Positions 1 through 11,000 of a stretch of DNA of 64,000 nucleotides are shown here, one piece after another (position 1 is the stretch's first letter; each line of letters opens with the position of its first letter). Both the position numbers and the translations under genes were made by a program. Origin of the DNA: Seiridium cupressi (Eukaryota; Ascomycota; Sordariomycetes; Amphisphaeriales; Sporocadaceae); assembly GCA_036674765.1 (NCBI GenBank), contig JARVKI010000011.1:62001-126000 (forward strand), written 5' to 3'. Below the pieces are notes generated by a model, which saw only the letters and a program-made list of their open reading frames with translations, did no database searches and was not told where the DNA came from.

Positions 1-865
1 GCGGGCCGTTTCGCGCATAGGGGCTCAAGCTGATCTCGTATTGCCTGCCTGGGTTAAGTTTACCCAGCTCCTCCAGTACAGTCAATTCTGGCGCGAGTGG
101 TGCCAGATCTAGGAATCGACTGACATGCTGGAAGAGGAGAACCCGATCGCCACGAAGTTGCCGGAGATACTCGGTCAGCGCCTCCTCGGTGATGTCACTT
201 GGCATAACGGGCGCGGGAGCCTCCTCTGCTCTCTCGCTCGCCTGCTTCGCCTGCTCCTCGGTCAAATCAGATGCTCGTTGCTGTTTCAAATATTCCCGGA
301 ATTCCGAACGCCTCTCGCGCACCGTGCTTGAAAGATACTGCTCGAATTCGCCATCCGTCATACCCGCCAGCCACGGCCCATTGAACTTCCAGCGCGAGTG
401 CTCCTTCTTGACTCTGTCCTCGGAGCTAAGTGCGGTAACGTCGCTGTGGTCCTCAAAGACCGACTTGCAGGGCTTCTTGTCTGTAGAGTCATGGGGCACC
501 GTGATGTCCATGTTCATCTCTTGCCACTTCTTCAGTGTGATGGTGTGATCCGAGGCAGATTGGAAATCTGTAACTTGTTCAATCGAGTCGACTTTTCTGA
601 CCCTGATTAGGGGCAGCGTTGATTTCGTGGTCGTCCGGAGGGGGAACGGGCGCTTGAACCCCCAGTCTCCCACGACGCGCGATGATTCAGGGGTTGTGAC
701 GGACAGATGGGTAGGAAAGGGCGCGGTCGCGGTCTGTGACTTGTGCTTGGTCGCCAAGGAGAGATTACTCGGTGCTGATATGGGAGCTGGCATTGAGAAC
801 ATGCGGGATGATCTCAGTAGAGCTGCTCCAGGAGACACGCTCCGAGAAGCGTTGGCGGTGGCCAT
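1..865 (-). CDS. MRP51: Mitochondrial small-subunit ribosomal protein Mrp51 (C-terminus beyond the window)
   Basis: The reverse strand is open without introns from an ATG at 865 to the left window edge, giving 288 codons with the 3' end missing. The start is the first ATG in this frame; the next 40 or so residues are Ser/Ala/Arg-rich with almost no acidic residues, as expected of a mitochondrial presequence. The conserved Mrp51 core follows: GDWGFKRPFPLR near residue 67, then SASDHTITLKKWQEMN, then WKFNGPWLAGMTDGEFEQYL and RERRSEFREYL. In the family (Pfam Mit_ribos_Mrp51) this is a peripheral protein of the mitochondrial 37S subunit, linked in yeast to recognition of mitochondrial mRNA leaders. 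Family assignment rests on these recalled motifs. Nothing looks broken; the truncation is only the window edge. Confidence 0.9.
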   Translation of the reverse strand, partial: MATANASRSVSPGAALLRSSRMFSMPAPISAPSNLSLATKHKSQTATAPFPTHLSVTTPESSRVVGDWGFKRPFPLRTTTKSTLPLIRVRKVDSIEQVTDFQSASDHTITLKKWQEMNMDITVPHDSTDKKPCKSVFEDHSDVTALSSEDRVKKEHSRWKFNGPWLAGMTDGEFEQYLSSTVRERRSEFREYLKQQRASDLTEEQAKQASERAEEAPAPVMPSDITEEALTEYLRQLRGDRVLLFQHVSRFLDLAPLAPELTVLEELGKLNPGRQYEISLSPYARNGP

Positions 866-1444
866 CTCGAGCGCTGCTTCCCCGGTCGTTGCTACGGCGT
901 ATAGAGGGTGCGCTCGTGGCCGAGCTCAATCCAATTGCATGGAAAACTTTCTCTGCAATGATGCTAAACTTCCGAGAGCTCCCTGCAGAATTTCGCCGCA
1001 GCACGGACCGCCTGAGACTTCCCTGGCGCTCGGAACGCATGCGGCCGGCGGGAGCTGCCAGCTGGCGCTTAGCATGCATACTCCCCAAACCTGAGATCGA
1101 CGCGTATGGTTGGATAGTCCATACATGTTTAAGCGACCTTGCTCACCGTCTAGAATTCGCTCAGAAGGGATTCCTTGCTTTTCAACAAGTCGAGTCGAAG
1201 TAACCGATTTACTCACGGAGATATGAAACAATCATTAACCAGAAAGAAGATCTATGAGCCAGGGAATGGTCATAATGGTGGTCCATATATCGGTGGTAGG
1301 ATGGAGTGAATGAGAAGTCATACAATAAGCTGGGGGCATAAACATCGTGGCCTTGTTATGCCACATTACATTCTATCAAGACACCAAGGCTCGTGTGTTT
1401 GAACAATTCACACGCGCAGGCCTCTGCGGACACAACGCCCTTCC
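866..1444. other. Intergenic region, Mrp51 promoter side
   Basis: About 580 bp upstream of the Mrp51 start and downstream of the small Cys-rich gene. Short open frames occur on both strands, but none has a recognisable domain. I see no repeat or RNA gene. Confidence 0.5.
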
Positions 1445-1738
1445 TCATTTATCCAACCACCTCATTACCCTTCTCATTATCGCCGCCTTGAGCCGGAGGC
1501 GCAAGCGCAACCCCAGAGGGAGAGGCCGATGCCGTGGGTGCATCCTACAATGGTCACAAGTTCCCCGGACCACGGAGGGCACGTTCGTTTCGGCCTCACC
1601 CGGACGACCGGGCGTCCCGCATGAGCCAAAGTTACCCTCGCGTGCTCTGACCGGCTCACATTTCCTCTTGCGGACTTTCTGATTCACAAAGCCACCGCAG
1701 TTCTTGCAGAGTCGTTCCTGAATCTCGTAGCGGCACAT
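1445..1738 (-). CDS. Small cysteine-rich hypothetical protein (97 aa)
   Basis: Single-exon frame of 97 codons on the reverse strand, starting ATG-TGC-CGC-TAC. The N-terminus MCRYEIQERLCKNCGG is followed by KRKCEP, FGSCG and RGTCDHC, so Cys pairs are spaced as in small zinc-binding proteins. The C-terminus is very basic (Arg/Leu-rich). Short proteins beginning MCRYE or MCxxE with CxxC pairs are common uncharacterised proteins of filamentous fungi, and this resembles them from memory. No signal peptide or membrane segment is seen. A metal-binding role is inference only. The basic tail may not be conserved and the true 3' end could differ by splicing. Confidence 0.5.
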   Translation of the reverse strand: MCRYEIQERLCKNCGGFVNQKVRKRKCEPVRAREGNFGSCGTPGRPGEAETNVPSVVRGTCDHCRMHPRHRPLPLGLRLRLRLKAAIMRRVMRWLDK

Positions 1739-2289
1739 TTTGCTTGCAATAATTGTATTGTGCTCGGTACTTTGGTACGGTTATCGTCCAACGAAAGTGT
1801 AGCCTGTTGTGGAGAGAAGGCCCCCTCCCAGGTATCAACCGAGCCATTAGGGGTTTTATAGTCACGCAGTGGATCGTCAAGGTTGTTTTGACTTGCTGTG
1901 AATCAGAATTGGTGATGGCTAGGCTTGGCCGGATGATCATGTCTTGCCACTTGGCCCGGGTGAAATGATGGTGTCTACGGCTCTGTCTTCACTAGGACAC
2001 TAGAGTTGTGAGGGACGATGAATCGAACTTGTCAAAACTCATAGTTCCAACATGGAGCCTGAGCGTATTGCTTTTCAGATCGCTACTGTCTCTGTATACT
2101 CATTGGCGAGACTGGTCTACTACCTCTGGGAAAGGAATACTTTTGGCTTAGGTAAAGCGTTTTGCCTTGATTTGTTACAATCATGCCTTGCTGCATTTGT
2201 ACTACATACATGTCCCGGATTTCATGATGACCTTAGAAATACATAGACGTGGCCTAAAATCAACATGCCCTTCCTCAGGTATTTTAAGC
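1739..2289. other. Intergenic region between the Cys-rich gene and the Pms1 stop codon
   Basis: About 550 bp that would hold the promoter of the reverse-strand Cys-rich gene and the 3' UTR of Pms1. Short open frames are present but show no recognisable protein. No repeat or RNA gene seen. Confidence 0.45.
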
Positions 2290-5200
2290 CTATTCTTCGC
2301 GTTTCTCTCTAAGATATGCCGCCCAACTTGTCGGGGCTCCCTGCTCTCCATCAAGGCCATCGCCCTCCTGCCAATTGGACTGATTCCAAGCACCTAGGCC
2401 ACAGAGATGCCTCATGGTTGGGCGTCCATGCGGGCAGTTCCATGGCTTGTCGAGCTCACCCATATGCCTGACAAGCTTTTCCATTTGTTTGTTTGTGAGA
2501 GATTTGCCAATCATCACGCTGCTGCGACAAGCTCGCATCGCAAACATTTTGCGTACTTTGGAAGGCCGAGGTATGGTATTTGCAGATGCGGACTGGTGAT
2601 CCGTGAGGAGGGAGATTAGCTCCTCAAGGTCGGCGAGTGTAAAAGTTGTCTCTCGGCTCAGAGGCAGACTAAGCAACTGACAACGAGAGCCAACAGGCTG
2701 GTAGCCACTCTCATCGATGATAACCTGAAATCCGTTGTGTTCTAGAGCGTCTATATTTTCCTTGATAACTTCTTCCTCGATAGCGGTGAGCTCGAGTGCC
2801 TTGGGCTGTACAAGTCTTTGCGACTGCACGACGGTGGTTGCTTGGAGACGCTCAAAGTTGTATTTCTCATCTGTTGCGTGCTGATCGACGATGAATAGCT
2901 CGTCGTCCATGGCGTGCCGGTCCTCTAGATCGTCCGGGTTTGTTTCCGCCGGCCGAACCGCAAGGATAAAGCCAAGATTAAATTGACCAACAATCTTCAT
3001 TTTGCTGAAGTCTGACTTTGAAATAGTCAAGGAAAGTTTAGCTTCGGCATCTTCGCCTTCAAGTCCATCTCCGGAGAAGCTTGTATCAGTGTCGACCATA
3101 GACTTGGTCAGAGTGTCCTCCAGCGAGGATACTGCAGATCTTAGCCGACTCGTATCCAAGCAAGCCTTCTGCAGTAGCTGACAGATAGCATCCTTGCGTC
3201 TTGTTGTCCCCTTAATGAAACTTTGCTGACGCTTTTGGGTTTCTTCTGAGGTCACCCTTGCTGCATCCTCTACAGCATCAATCATTTCTTGAACTTTGCT
3301 TTCTTCGTGTACCTTCTTCTCCTCGTCGTGGACGTAGTCCTCGTCAGTGTGATGGGAGTGGCCCGCGTCCGACACTCCGGCTTCGCTTGCGCCATGGTCT
3401 TCCCCTGCTTGGCTGCCAGCACGCGAAATTGGTGAATGGGGGCTTGTGGTTGTTTGACGAATATCACAAACACTTCCGCTTCCTTCAGTCGGAGACCGCG
3501 AAGCGATTTCATCGCCAGCAAGCTGGTCTTCCGTAACAAATAGGCCTTCGCTCTTGTCGCTAGTTTCACTTGATGACCTGGTTCTGTTTGGGCCGTCTAC
3601 GAGTTCCGTGGCGATATCAGCATCTTCAGACTTGTTTCTGGAGGCACTTGAGGCCGAGAACATCTGGGTGAGACGCCCTTGGAAGGAAGGAATAGGTGCA
3701 GTTGATTTTGAAGTCAGCTGTTTCTGTTGCTGGGTTTGCGTACTCGATTTTTGCGTGCGAGCTTTCTTAGCAGGTGACCCGATCAGGGTCGTCACTGTCT
3801 CGTCATCTATCGTGATAGTAGCGAATTCCGGGGCTGTACGTTTGACCTTGGGTGAGCTCCATCCCACATTCTTGATCTCGGACACACGAGACGGAGTTGA
3901 GATGCTTGGAATAGGAGGCTCGGGTTCTTCCAGATTCTCACGTTCAATTTCTACCGTTTCGGTTGAAGTCTTGCCTCGACTCAATGCGTCTAGACGGGCA
4001 TTGAAATCGACTACTCGCCTAGGTACCTGAGGTATTGCACGAGGGGGTTCATCGACGGCGCTTTCTTCAGATCGCTGATCTTCGAGTGTAATTTTGTTGA
4101 CCAGCCTCTCCTTCGAGCGCGAAATTCCTCCTTCGGGCTCGTCCAGCGCGGGTGAGATGATTTCTGCATCGGTATTCTCACTGCCGTTTGCCTTTCTTTC
4201 AACCCACCGACTGATGAGGTTGAGACCTTGGCCAGATTGTGGCCGCGACTGCCCGGAGATCCCATGCTTTTGTTGTGGGGTTTCCGCCACTTTATCAATA
4301 AGGTTTTGGTCTTGTTTGAGCGGCGTGCTGTTTTCTTCCAGTAGACTCGATCCTCCAAGTCCATTATCTTTCACACTGACTGACGGACTCCTGGTGCCCC
4401 TATTTTCGCTGTCCGCAGTATTTTGACGGCTAACCGCCAGCTTCTTGAGTGGCGTCTGTTTTGGTCCTCCCAGCTGGGACTGTGGGACTGTATAATCTTG
4501 TGTCTCGAATAAAGCGATAAGTGACTCTCTAAGGTTATCGAGTAATCGGGTTTGATCATGTAGCAAGATAGTTCGCTTGTCCGGGCTGACGTTGACGTCA
4601 TACATATGGGTGTCTAGTTGAATATCTGCGAAGATGAACGGTGACTGGGATGAGTTGTAAGACTTGTATACCTCATTGAAGACTTTTGCGAATTGGGGCA
4701 ATCCACAGGGACGTCCGTTTACAAAGAACATTTGACGATCTGGAGTTTGCCGTCCTTCTCCGTGAGCAGGCCGGGATACATGACCCCTGATTGTGACCTC
4801 CTTCACGCTTGCGTCTTCCTGTTTACTCCATCGTTGGCCTGGAGTACCGGTTGGCTCCAATTCAAGCTCTAGCTCTAGAGGGATGAGGACGGTCAAAGTC
4901 TTCGCTCCAAAAACGTTGATGATGTTATCTCGAGTGGTAGGATTTCCTTTGGTTGAGAACAGTACAATTTTCTTGCCTTTGTTTGGCTGCTGCGAAACGG
5001 AAAACTTGACGCCCGTTAAAATGCAAGCATACTGATTGAGCAAGCTTATGACCTTGTTCCACTCTCTCTTGATATTGCGCTCGAGCTCGCGGCGGCGAAC
5101 GGGCAGGTTATTGAAGAGACCCTCGACGCTGACTGTGGTCCCTTTCTGGGCTGCGACGACGCTGGTCCCTCGCAGTTTCCCAGATGTCTCAAACTCTAGT

Positions 5201-5679
5201 CTGGAGCCTTTTGGAGCATCCGAGGCTAGGCAGGTAATGACTGAGAATTTGGACAGAGCGCAGAGAGAGGATAGTGCTTCTCCTCGAAATCCGAAGGTCT
5301 CAAGTGAGGTGAGGTCCTCATAGGTCGAAAGCTTGGAGGTGTAGTGCTTCAAAGCCAACGTTTCATAGTTCTCAGGAGTAATGCCACCACCGTTATCCTG
5401 GACCTCGATGGAGTCGAGACCCTGGTTCTTGAAACGTACCTCTGCGAAAACGGATTAGTATTTCCCGAGCACCGGAACGTTGGCAAACACACCGATATTG
5501 GTAGTTCCGGCGTCTACGCTGTTCTCAACCAGCTCCTTTACCACCGAGCAAAGGTCAACAATCACCTGGCCGGATTGGATCTGGTGGACCTTTATGATAT
5601 GGGTCAGCAGGAATCCCACAGTTGATAAATTGTCTGCCAGACTTACCGTGCGGGCCTCGATGGCCTTGATGGTTGCCAT
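2290..5679 (-). CDS. PMS1: DNA mismatch repair endonuclease Pms1 (MutL homologue)
   Basis: Three exons on the reverse strand: 5647-5679, 5493-5589 and 2290-5441, giving 1093 aa. The first intron is GTAAGT...AAAG and the second GTGTGT...GCAG; both splice in frame. The start MATIKAIEART leads directly into the GHKL ATPase: KELVENSVDAG (about residues 29-39, catalytic Glu and Mg-binding Asn), DNGGGI, and TFGFRGEALSSL. A long low-complexity linker follows (about 380-800). The C-terminal dimerisation/endonuclease domain carries DQHATDEKYNFE at about residue 896, matching the DQHA(X)2E(X)4E metal site, then ACRSSVMIG and CPHGRPT near 1045. These mark the nicking subunit of MutL-alpha (Pms1/PMS2), which acts with Mlh1 in nuclear mismatch repair. 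All key residues are present, so it should be functional. Confidence 0.95.
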
Positions 5680-7154
5680 CGAGCTTGAATGTCGTGGCGA
5701 ATACTTGTCGACGCCATGCAAAGTTGACCGGACTCGAAGAGCTAAGAGCACTAAGGACCAAGCTCACAACTCCATAGAAATCTATTGAGACCAATATGTT
5801 CAGAGTAAACTGTGTTGTCTATCGCTTGATTGTTTTCCGGATCGCCAGGTCCAATGCAGCCTGCACTCCAGGTATCCACGTGCAGCCTCGTCGCGCTTGG
5901 CTTAATTGAAACGCGCTGGCGCGTGGCGTGCTACCATGTATTCAGCCACAGGCCATAGCTCCGAGGTCTCGCTTATGCCACTTTTACTCAAGCTCAGCTC
6001 TGTCAACTATTAAGTAATGGACCCTGAGTAGTAAGAAACCATGAGTTAGGTAGGTAGTGATGTAGGAAAGAACAGAATGAAAAAAAAAAAAAAAAAAATC
6101 CTACGTTTAATTGGGTTTGACTTGGATGATCTTCTACTACTAGAAGGCTTCGTAATTCATCACTTTTACAGCACATTCTAAGAGAACTATATAAGCTTTA
6201 CAGTATATAATCAATTAATATAATAATTCAACCCTCAGCCCTATGCCATATCCTTCAGAAGTCGCCGGTCGTGTCGGGCATAACCCGGAATTATCGCGTG
6301 TGGAGATCAGATGGATCTCTACGAGTTGATCTTGTGAGAGGTTTGCAGAATGGCAATGACCATCCTGCGCGGAGGATCTCGGTCACGCTGCAACCTTGAT
6401 CGCATTGCCGCAGCTACGCGTGGAAATAGGACGCTCCCTCATTCGTCGTACGCATTTAGCTTCCGGGGTGGCATGTAGCTAGCTTTTCGACATCGCGGGA
6501 GGCAGCAGCTGCAGGTGTGATGCGTCTTCAGGCTACGCCCTAGCCCGCATGGGTAGTCGTTTGGGTGCCTGCAGACAGTCCTTTCCGCCCTATGGGTGGC
6601 CAGTACCACAGCCATCCTGCATCGTACTTTTTATCCCAAGTGGATTCCTGTTTCCCGGCCCTGGTTCTTGGCCCCCAACCGCGGACCCTCGCTGAGCTTG
6701 CGGCCGCTGAGCTTGAACCAGGTTTGCAATCCTTTGAGTCCAGCAACATCTTTGATTGGGCTCGTTTGTCGTATGTACCAAGACTAGGTTAGATTAGCCG
6801 TAGTCAGTGTATATTTTGGTAGTACCGGTACGCCTTCGAGTCAATACAGTATGCCCTTGGCGTATGGGCGAGCCACAGCCGGGTTATATAGCATAGGTGG
6901 TGCGAGAAAATGGGATTCCGTACTGTAGGACTCGTAGTTTGTACACTCAGCCTCTTCCTCTTCACGAAATAATACAAAGAGCCCCAGGCTTAAGAAGTAA
7001 TTGTAATGGGGTATCGCATACCCATCCCCGTCTCATGAGAATGCTGTGCAGTCTTATCTAGACGTCGTGAGACTTTCTTGATCTACGCGTCCTTTTCCTT
7101 CTTCAAATTTGTTGCTCATCCATCGCTCATCAAGCTCTTGTCTTTACTTTTACC
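5680..7154. other. Intergenic region with A-tract and AT-rich patch
   Basis: Nearly 1.5 kb between the divergent Pms1 and surface-protein starts. It contains a 19-nt A run at 6080-6098, an AT-rich patch at about 6110-6240, and GC-rich sequence with overlapping short frames on both strands at 6540-6800 that have no recognisable domain. I saw no gene. Confidence 0.5.
6080..6098. repeat. Poly(A) homopolymer tract, 19 nt
   Basis: Uninterrupted run of 19 A on the plus strand in the Pms1 upstream region. Similar A/T runs of 15-19 nt lie at 43558-43576, 46754-46771 and 47286-47300. Such tracts are common nucleosome-excluding promoter elements in fungi; a retroposon tail is an alternative for which I found no flanking duplication. 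Confidence 0.8.
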
Positions 7155-8084
7155 ATGTCGACTACCTCTCGCACCTTACATTCTCCCTTCACAACTCCGT
7201 TCACCGCCCCGTCGTCATGTACAGATAGCTTCGCTGATAACGGCGTGTGGCCTGACACGAGCAGCGTCGACCGCCCCGTCCTGCAAGCAGTATACCCGCA
7301 ACAAAGCGATTGCTTCGCACCTGGGTGGACGACAGCAGCCAACTCGTACGCAAAGGGCGCAAACTTCTGGGGCGGCAACCCGATATGCCCATCCGGTCAG
7401 AGCGTCGCACAGACGTACTCTAGCGGCACAATAACGACGGCCGTCTGCTGTTCAGATGGCTGGGGAAATGTCTTCACCAACGAAAACAAGATCTCAAGCA
7501 CCGTAGATAAGTTCTGGATGTGTGCAACCTCGTGGGAAACACCAGCCACGACGAAAGTCTCCGGATCCATCCTCTCCGGCGGGTTGGTCACGCCAGGCGT
7601 CGCGACCATCACGGGCCCTGGTCTCATGGAATCGACAGCTGAATACATTTTTGTATACTCAACAATAACCTCGACCTCTTCATATACATCTGTGTTAGGT
7701 TCTTTGCCATCATCCACCACGACCTCGGCTTCATCAACCGCCGCCGTGGTCTTCAGCCCTTCTCAAACCGGTCTTTCGGGTGGTGCAATCGCAGGCATAG
7801 TTATTGGTGTTATCGCTCTCCTCCTATTACTTCTGGCAGGATTCTGGCTCCGTCGGCGACGCGTGGCTACTCAAGGTCCAAAAAGCGTTACATACGATGG
7901 CTATGTCCATGACAAGCAAGAACTGCCTGGTGAGTCAAGGGTGCTGGGAGAGCTGCCAGGGTATAGAGAGCCACAGATGGCATCAGAACTAAGTGGAAAT
8001 GACTCGCAATTGGCACGAGAGCATCCTCAACCAGGAGACCAGAATGTTATTGTGGAATTAGACGCGGAGCAGAGGAGATGGTGA
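7155..8084 (+). CDS. Single-pass surface glycoprotein-like protein of unknown function
   Basis: Intronless, 309 aa. The N-terminal half (about residues 20-135) contains six Cys residues with the start FTAPSSCTDSF, ICPSGQS and VCCSDGW, a pattern I associate with a large family of uncharacterised fungal surface proteins. A Ser/Thr-rich stalk follows (about 150-200), then GLSGGAIAGIVIGV leading into one strongly hydrophobic helix (about 208-231) stopped by LRRRR. A roughly 75-residue acidic, Pro-containing cytoplasmic tail ends the protein. There is no obvious N-terminal signal peptide, so the helix may act as a signal anchor. The layout suggests a plasma-membrane sensor or wall-contact protein, but that is inference from topology. 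No catalytic domain is recognised. Confidence 0.8.
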   Translation: MSTTSRTLHSPFTTPFTAPSSCTDSFADNGVWPDTSSVDRPVLQAVYPQQSDCFAPGWTTAANSYAKGANFWGGNPICPSGQSVAQTYSSGTITTAVCCSDGWGNVFTNENKISSTVDKFWMCATSWETPATTKVSGSILSGGLVTPGVATITGPGLMESTAEYIFVYSTITSTSSYTSVLGSLPSSTTTSASSTAAVVFSPSQTGLSGGAIAGIVIGVIALLLLLLAGFWLRRRRVATQGPKSVTYDGYVHDKQELPGESRVLGELPGYREPQMASELSGNDSQLAREHPQPGDQNVIVELDAEQRRW

Positions 8085-11000
8085 GTGGGTTGATCAGCAT
8101 CAGGTGAGAGAAAAAGAAGAACTATGAGGGCATACAAGCCAAAGCATCGGTGGGTGGGTTAAGAACCAGGTCTGGCTTCGCAAGGCTTCGCCCAGCCAGT
8201 ATTCATCCCACAACTGTAGAAACTCCGTGGATGGGTACGTCCGGGTGCGTGGGGCCATCACTGGAGTAGCGGTTCCTTGGAACCGGTCGATGACTCCCGG
8301 TGACCAAGTAGCCATCAATGTGTTTGGGCGCTCAATATCAAATATGGGCTGCGACGCTGGTTGCCGCCGCTCCAACCTTCAGTGTAGGGCTAAATATATC
8401 AGTATAGTGTCTAATTTGATACTCTCGAGAGCTTTGTGAATTTGATACAGTTGGCGAACTAATCGGTTCTATCTGTGCTGCATCCAGACCATTGTGTTGC
8501 GTACGTTTAATCTTCTAGAAACAATTCGGTCAAAGTTGTCCGACGAGACGACATGTACAAACTTACAGGTTGCGTCATGAATGTAAAACTCTTCGGGGAT
8601 TCATTATCCAGCCGTCGAAATATATACACGCTGGAATGATGCTCGCGTCCTTACGGGCTCCATTGACCAGGCTCTAGTAGATGAAGTGAGGGTTTGTTTG
8701 GAACGATTAGCTTCGCTACAAATGATCATATATGTGTCACGGACTGGCGCTAGCGCCAGCCGCTGACAGTTCAGAGTATCTGAGTAGGAGCTTGGAGCTT
8801 AACTCCAGCTCTGTAACTTTTGCAATTTACACACTTTATGGGGGACCTTGAAGCGCAGCCTTTTTGACCCTCCCGAACCGTGACAATAAGTGCCAGGATA
8901 CGCCTGGCCAAATCTTTTCCGTGGTTTCATCATCGATAACGGTGGTGGATTCCGGGCTCTGCTCGTTCTTTGATGCGCATAACAACTGACTAACAGTCTT
9001 AAAGGCCGGATTCTGCCTGTCAGCCAAGCCGGCCACAGAATCTATACAGCCTCACCGTCTGTGCCCTGGGCTCGACTCTCGGGTATTCGCAGGTCTCTAT
9101 ATCAGCTGTTGGGGTGGTCCTTGTTTTCATGACTAGCTCCTATTGATTTTATTGCAAACGACATTCAAGCTCAGTAACTCAATATATCCTGGCAAATTCT
9201 ATACCTATATCTAAATATTTCCCCTAATAGCACCATCCACTGATCAGCAAACCAAACTCAGGCGCATGACCGTAAGAGTAGCAATGTCAAGCTGAGACAG
9301 ACCTATGGACAGCGGTAGAGACGTTGAAGACGGGGGCATACAAAAGCAACGTGTCATGCAACCTTGACGATCGTTTGATTGCATCATGTTGATATCGATA
9401 TTTGATACCGACCTGGTCTGGCAAAATCCGCAACACCTGACCATACAATACACATCATGATATGCACAATCTAGGCCACATGCCCTTCTAGATCCCCAGA
9501 TCCCCAGATCCAGTGAGCTTAATTGGAGAGTGGCCGGAAAGTCAATTCTGATGGCACCAAAGTCAAAAGTGGTTGGTTGTCCAATAGCCGGACTAGATGA
9601 CACGGTCGGAGCTTGAGCTTCGCCCAGGGCCATGAAAACCTGGAACGGCTACGCTGATTATTTCCGCGCCAATCCGAGCGATCCGACCACAGGAAGAAAC
9701 ATGGCAGCGGGAGAAAAATACGCGCCGACTTACTCAGGTAACTATGACCATGGTCATGCCAAGTGCTGGTCGTCCGGAGAGCGAATGTGGACAGGCAGAG
9801 AATCCAGCATCCCATTGTTAGACAGTGTGTTTTCGGCAGCTTCGGGAGCTCATGCTTGTCTTATCCCTGTCTCCCGAAGCTGCTAGATTAGCCCCTTTAG
9901 CCGCTCTTGGCTGCGCCTGCGATTCCAAGAGGCGGGAGGAAGCGTTTTGCAGTGACGTGATCAAATCCCCACCGCTGAAACATGCCAGAAGCGTCGAATT
10001 GAGTTTGATGCTCGATATCATGGTTGTGGGCAAACTGTGTCTGCAAATGATGTCTGCGCCGTGAATATTGAAAATAGCTGCCGACGGGGGTGCTTCCGAT
10101 TACCTACCTACCTATGCAACTCGGCACTCAAGCAGGCATTGGGGCCGCTATCCTTGTCGGATTGCTAGGTTGTTCAATTCGAAACAGTGCGTGTGGGATG
10201 GGGGATGGGGTCGATCAGGTTTTCCTTGCCGGCTGCGTTGGAGATGAAGTTCTAGGTCATGCACCTGGACAGCCTCGTTGCCGACACGAGCTGCAGTTGT
10301 ACCCAGAGTTCCCATGGTGCACACCAACCAGAGCCGTGGCTGGGGCACTTCATTGAATGGTCGAGATAGAACTATTATATTGCAGTCTCTAGGCACGAGG
10401 GAGAGACGTGACGTGTAGCGGATATGATGTTTGGTTGTTGTCCGTGATGAATTGCCCAGCTCGACGTCGATCTCTACAAACCACAACCACGGTGAGGAAT
10501 ACCTGACCTTTTTCCACCCGGACTAGCTACCCTTTGCAGTGAATGTCTGTCTATAATTCTCCTGTGATACGAGACACACCTTGCACTCTTGTACGAGCCG
10601 TGCAAGCGCTGCGCATAACTCATTCTAGTCACGGTAAGCCACCTGCATACGTACTAAATACTGGGCCAAATATGGGACTGAGAAAATACGACCGAGTCGT
10701 GTTAATACAAGCTTATATTCAATGTTGATCAAGAGTGCCGCCAGATAAAATCTCCGCCAGCCTTAATTATGATGCAGCGCCACAATTGCAACCCAACCAG
10801 CATGAAGCCGATTCTTTAGTGCAGCCATGCATTTGCCCACAGCTCCAGGACATGGTATGGGACGTTGGTGATATACCCACGCACCATGGTTTCATGGCCA
10901 GAGATGGATCAGTTGTGTTAGTATTGATTAATTTTCAACATGGCCGCCTCACGTCTGAGCCGTTTTACTTGGCAGATTGCCAAGGCACTGATCCTTATCT

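Noticed and set aside
8744..8759. 16-bp perfect palindrome CTGGCGCTAGCGCCAG
   Set aside because: About one such palindrome is expected by chance in 64 kb, and no partner site or gene start is near.
9244..9633. Reverse 129-codon frame with about ten Cys, a possible effector
   Set aside because: No signal peptide, no spacing typical of secreted Cys-rich proteins, and no conserved context.
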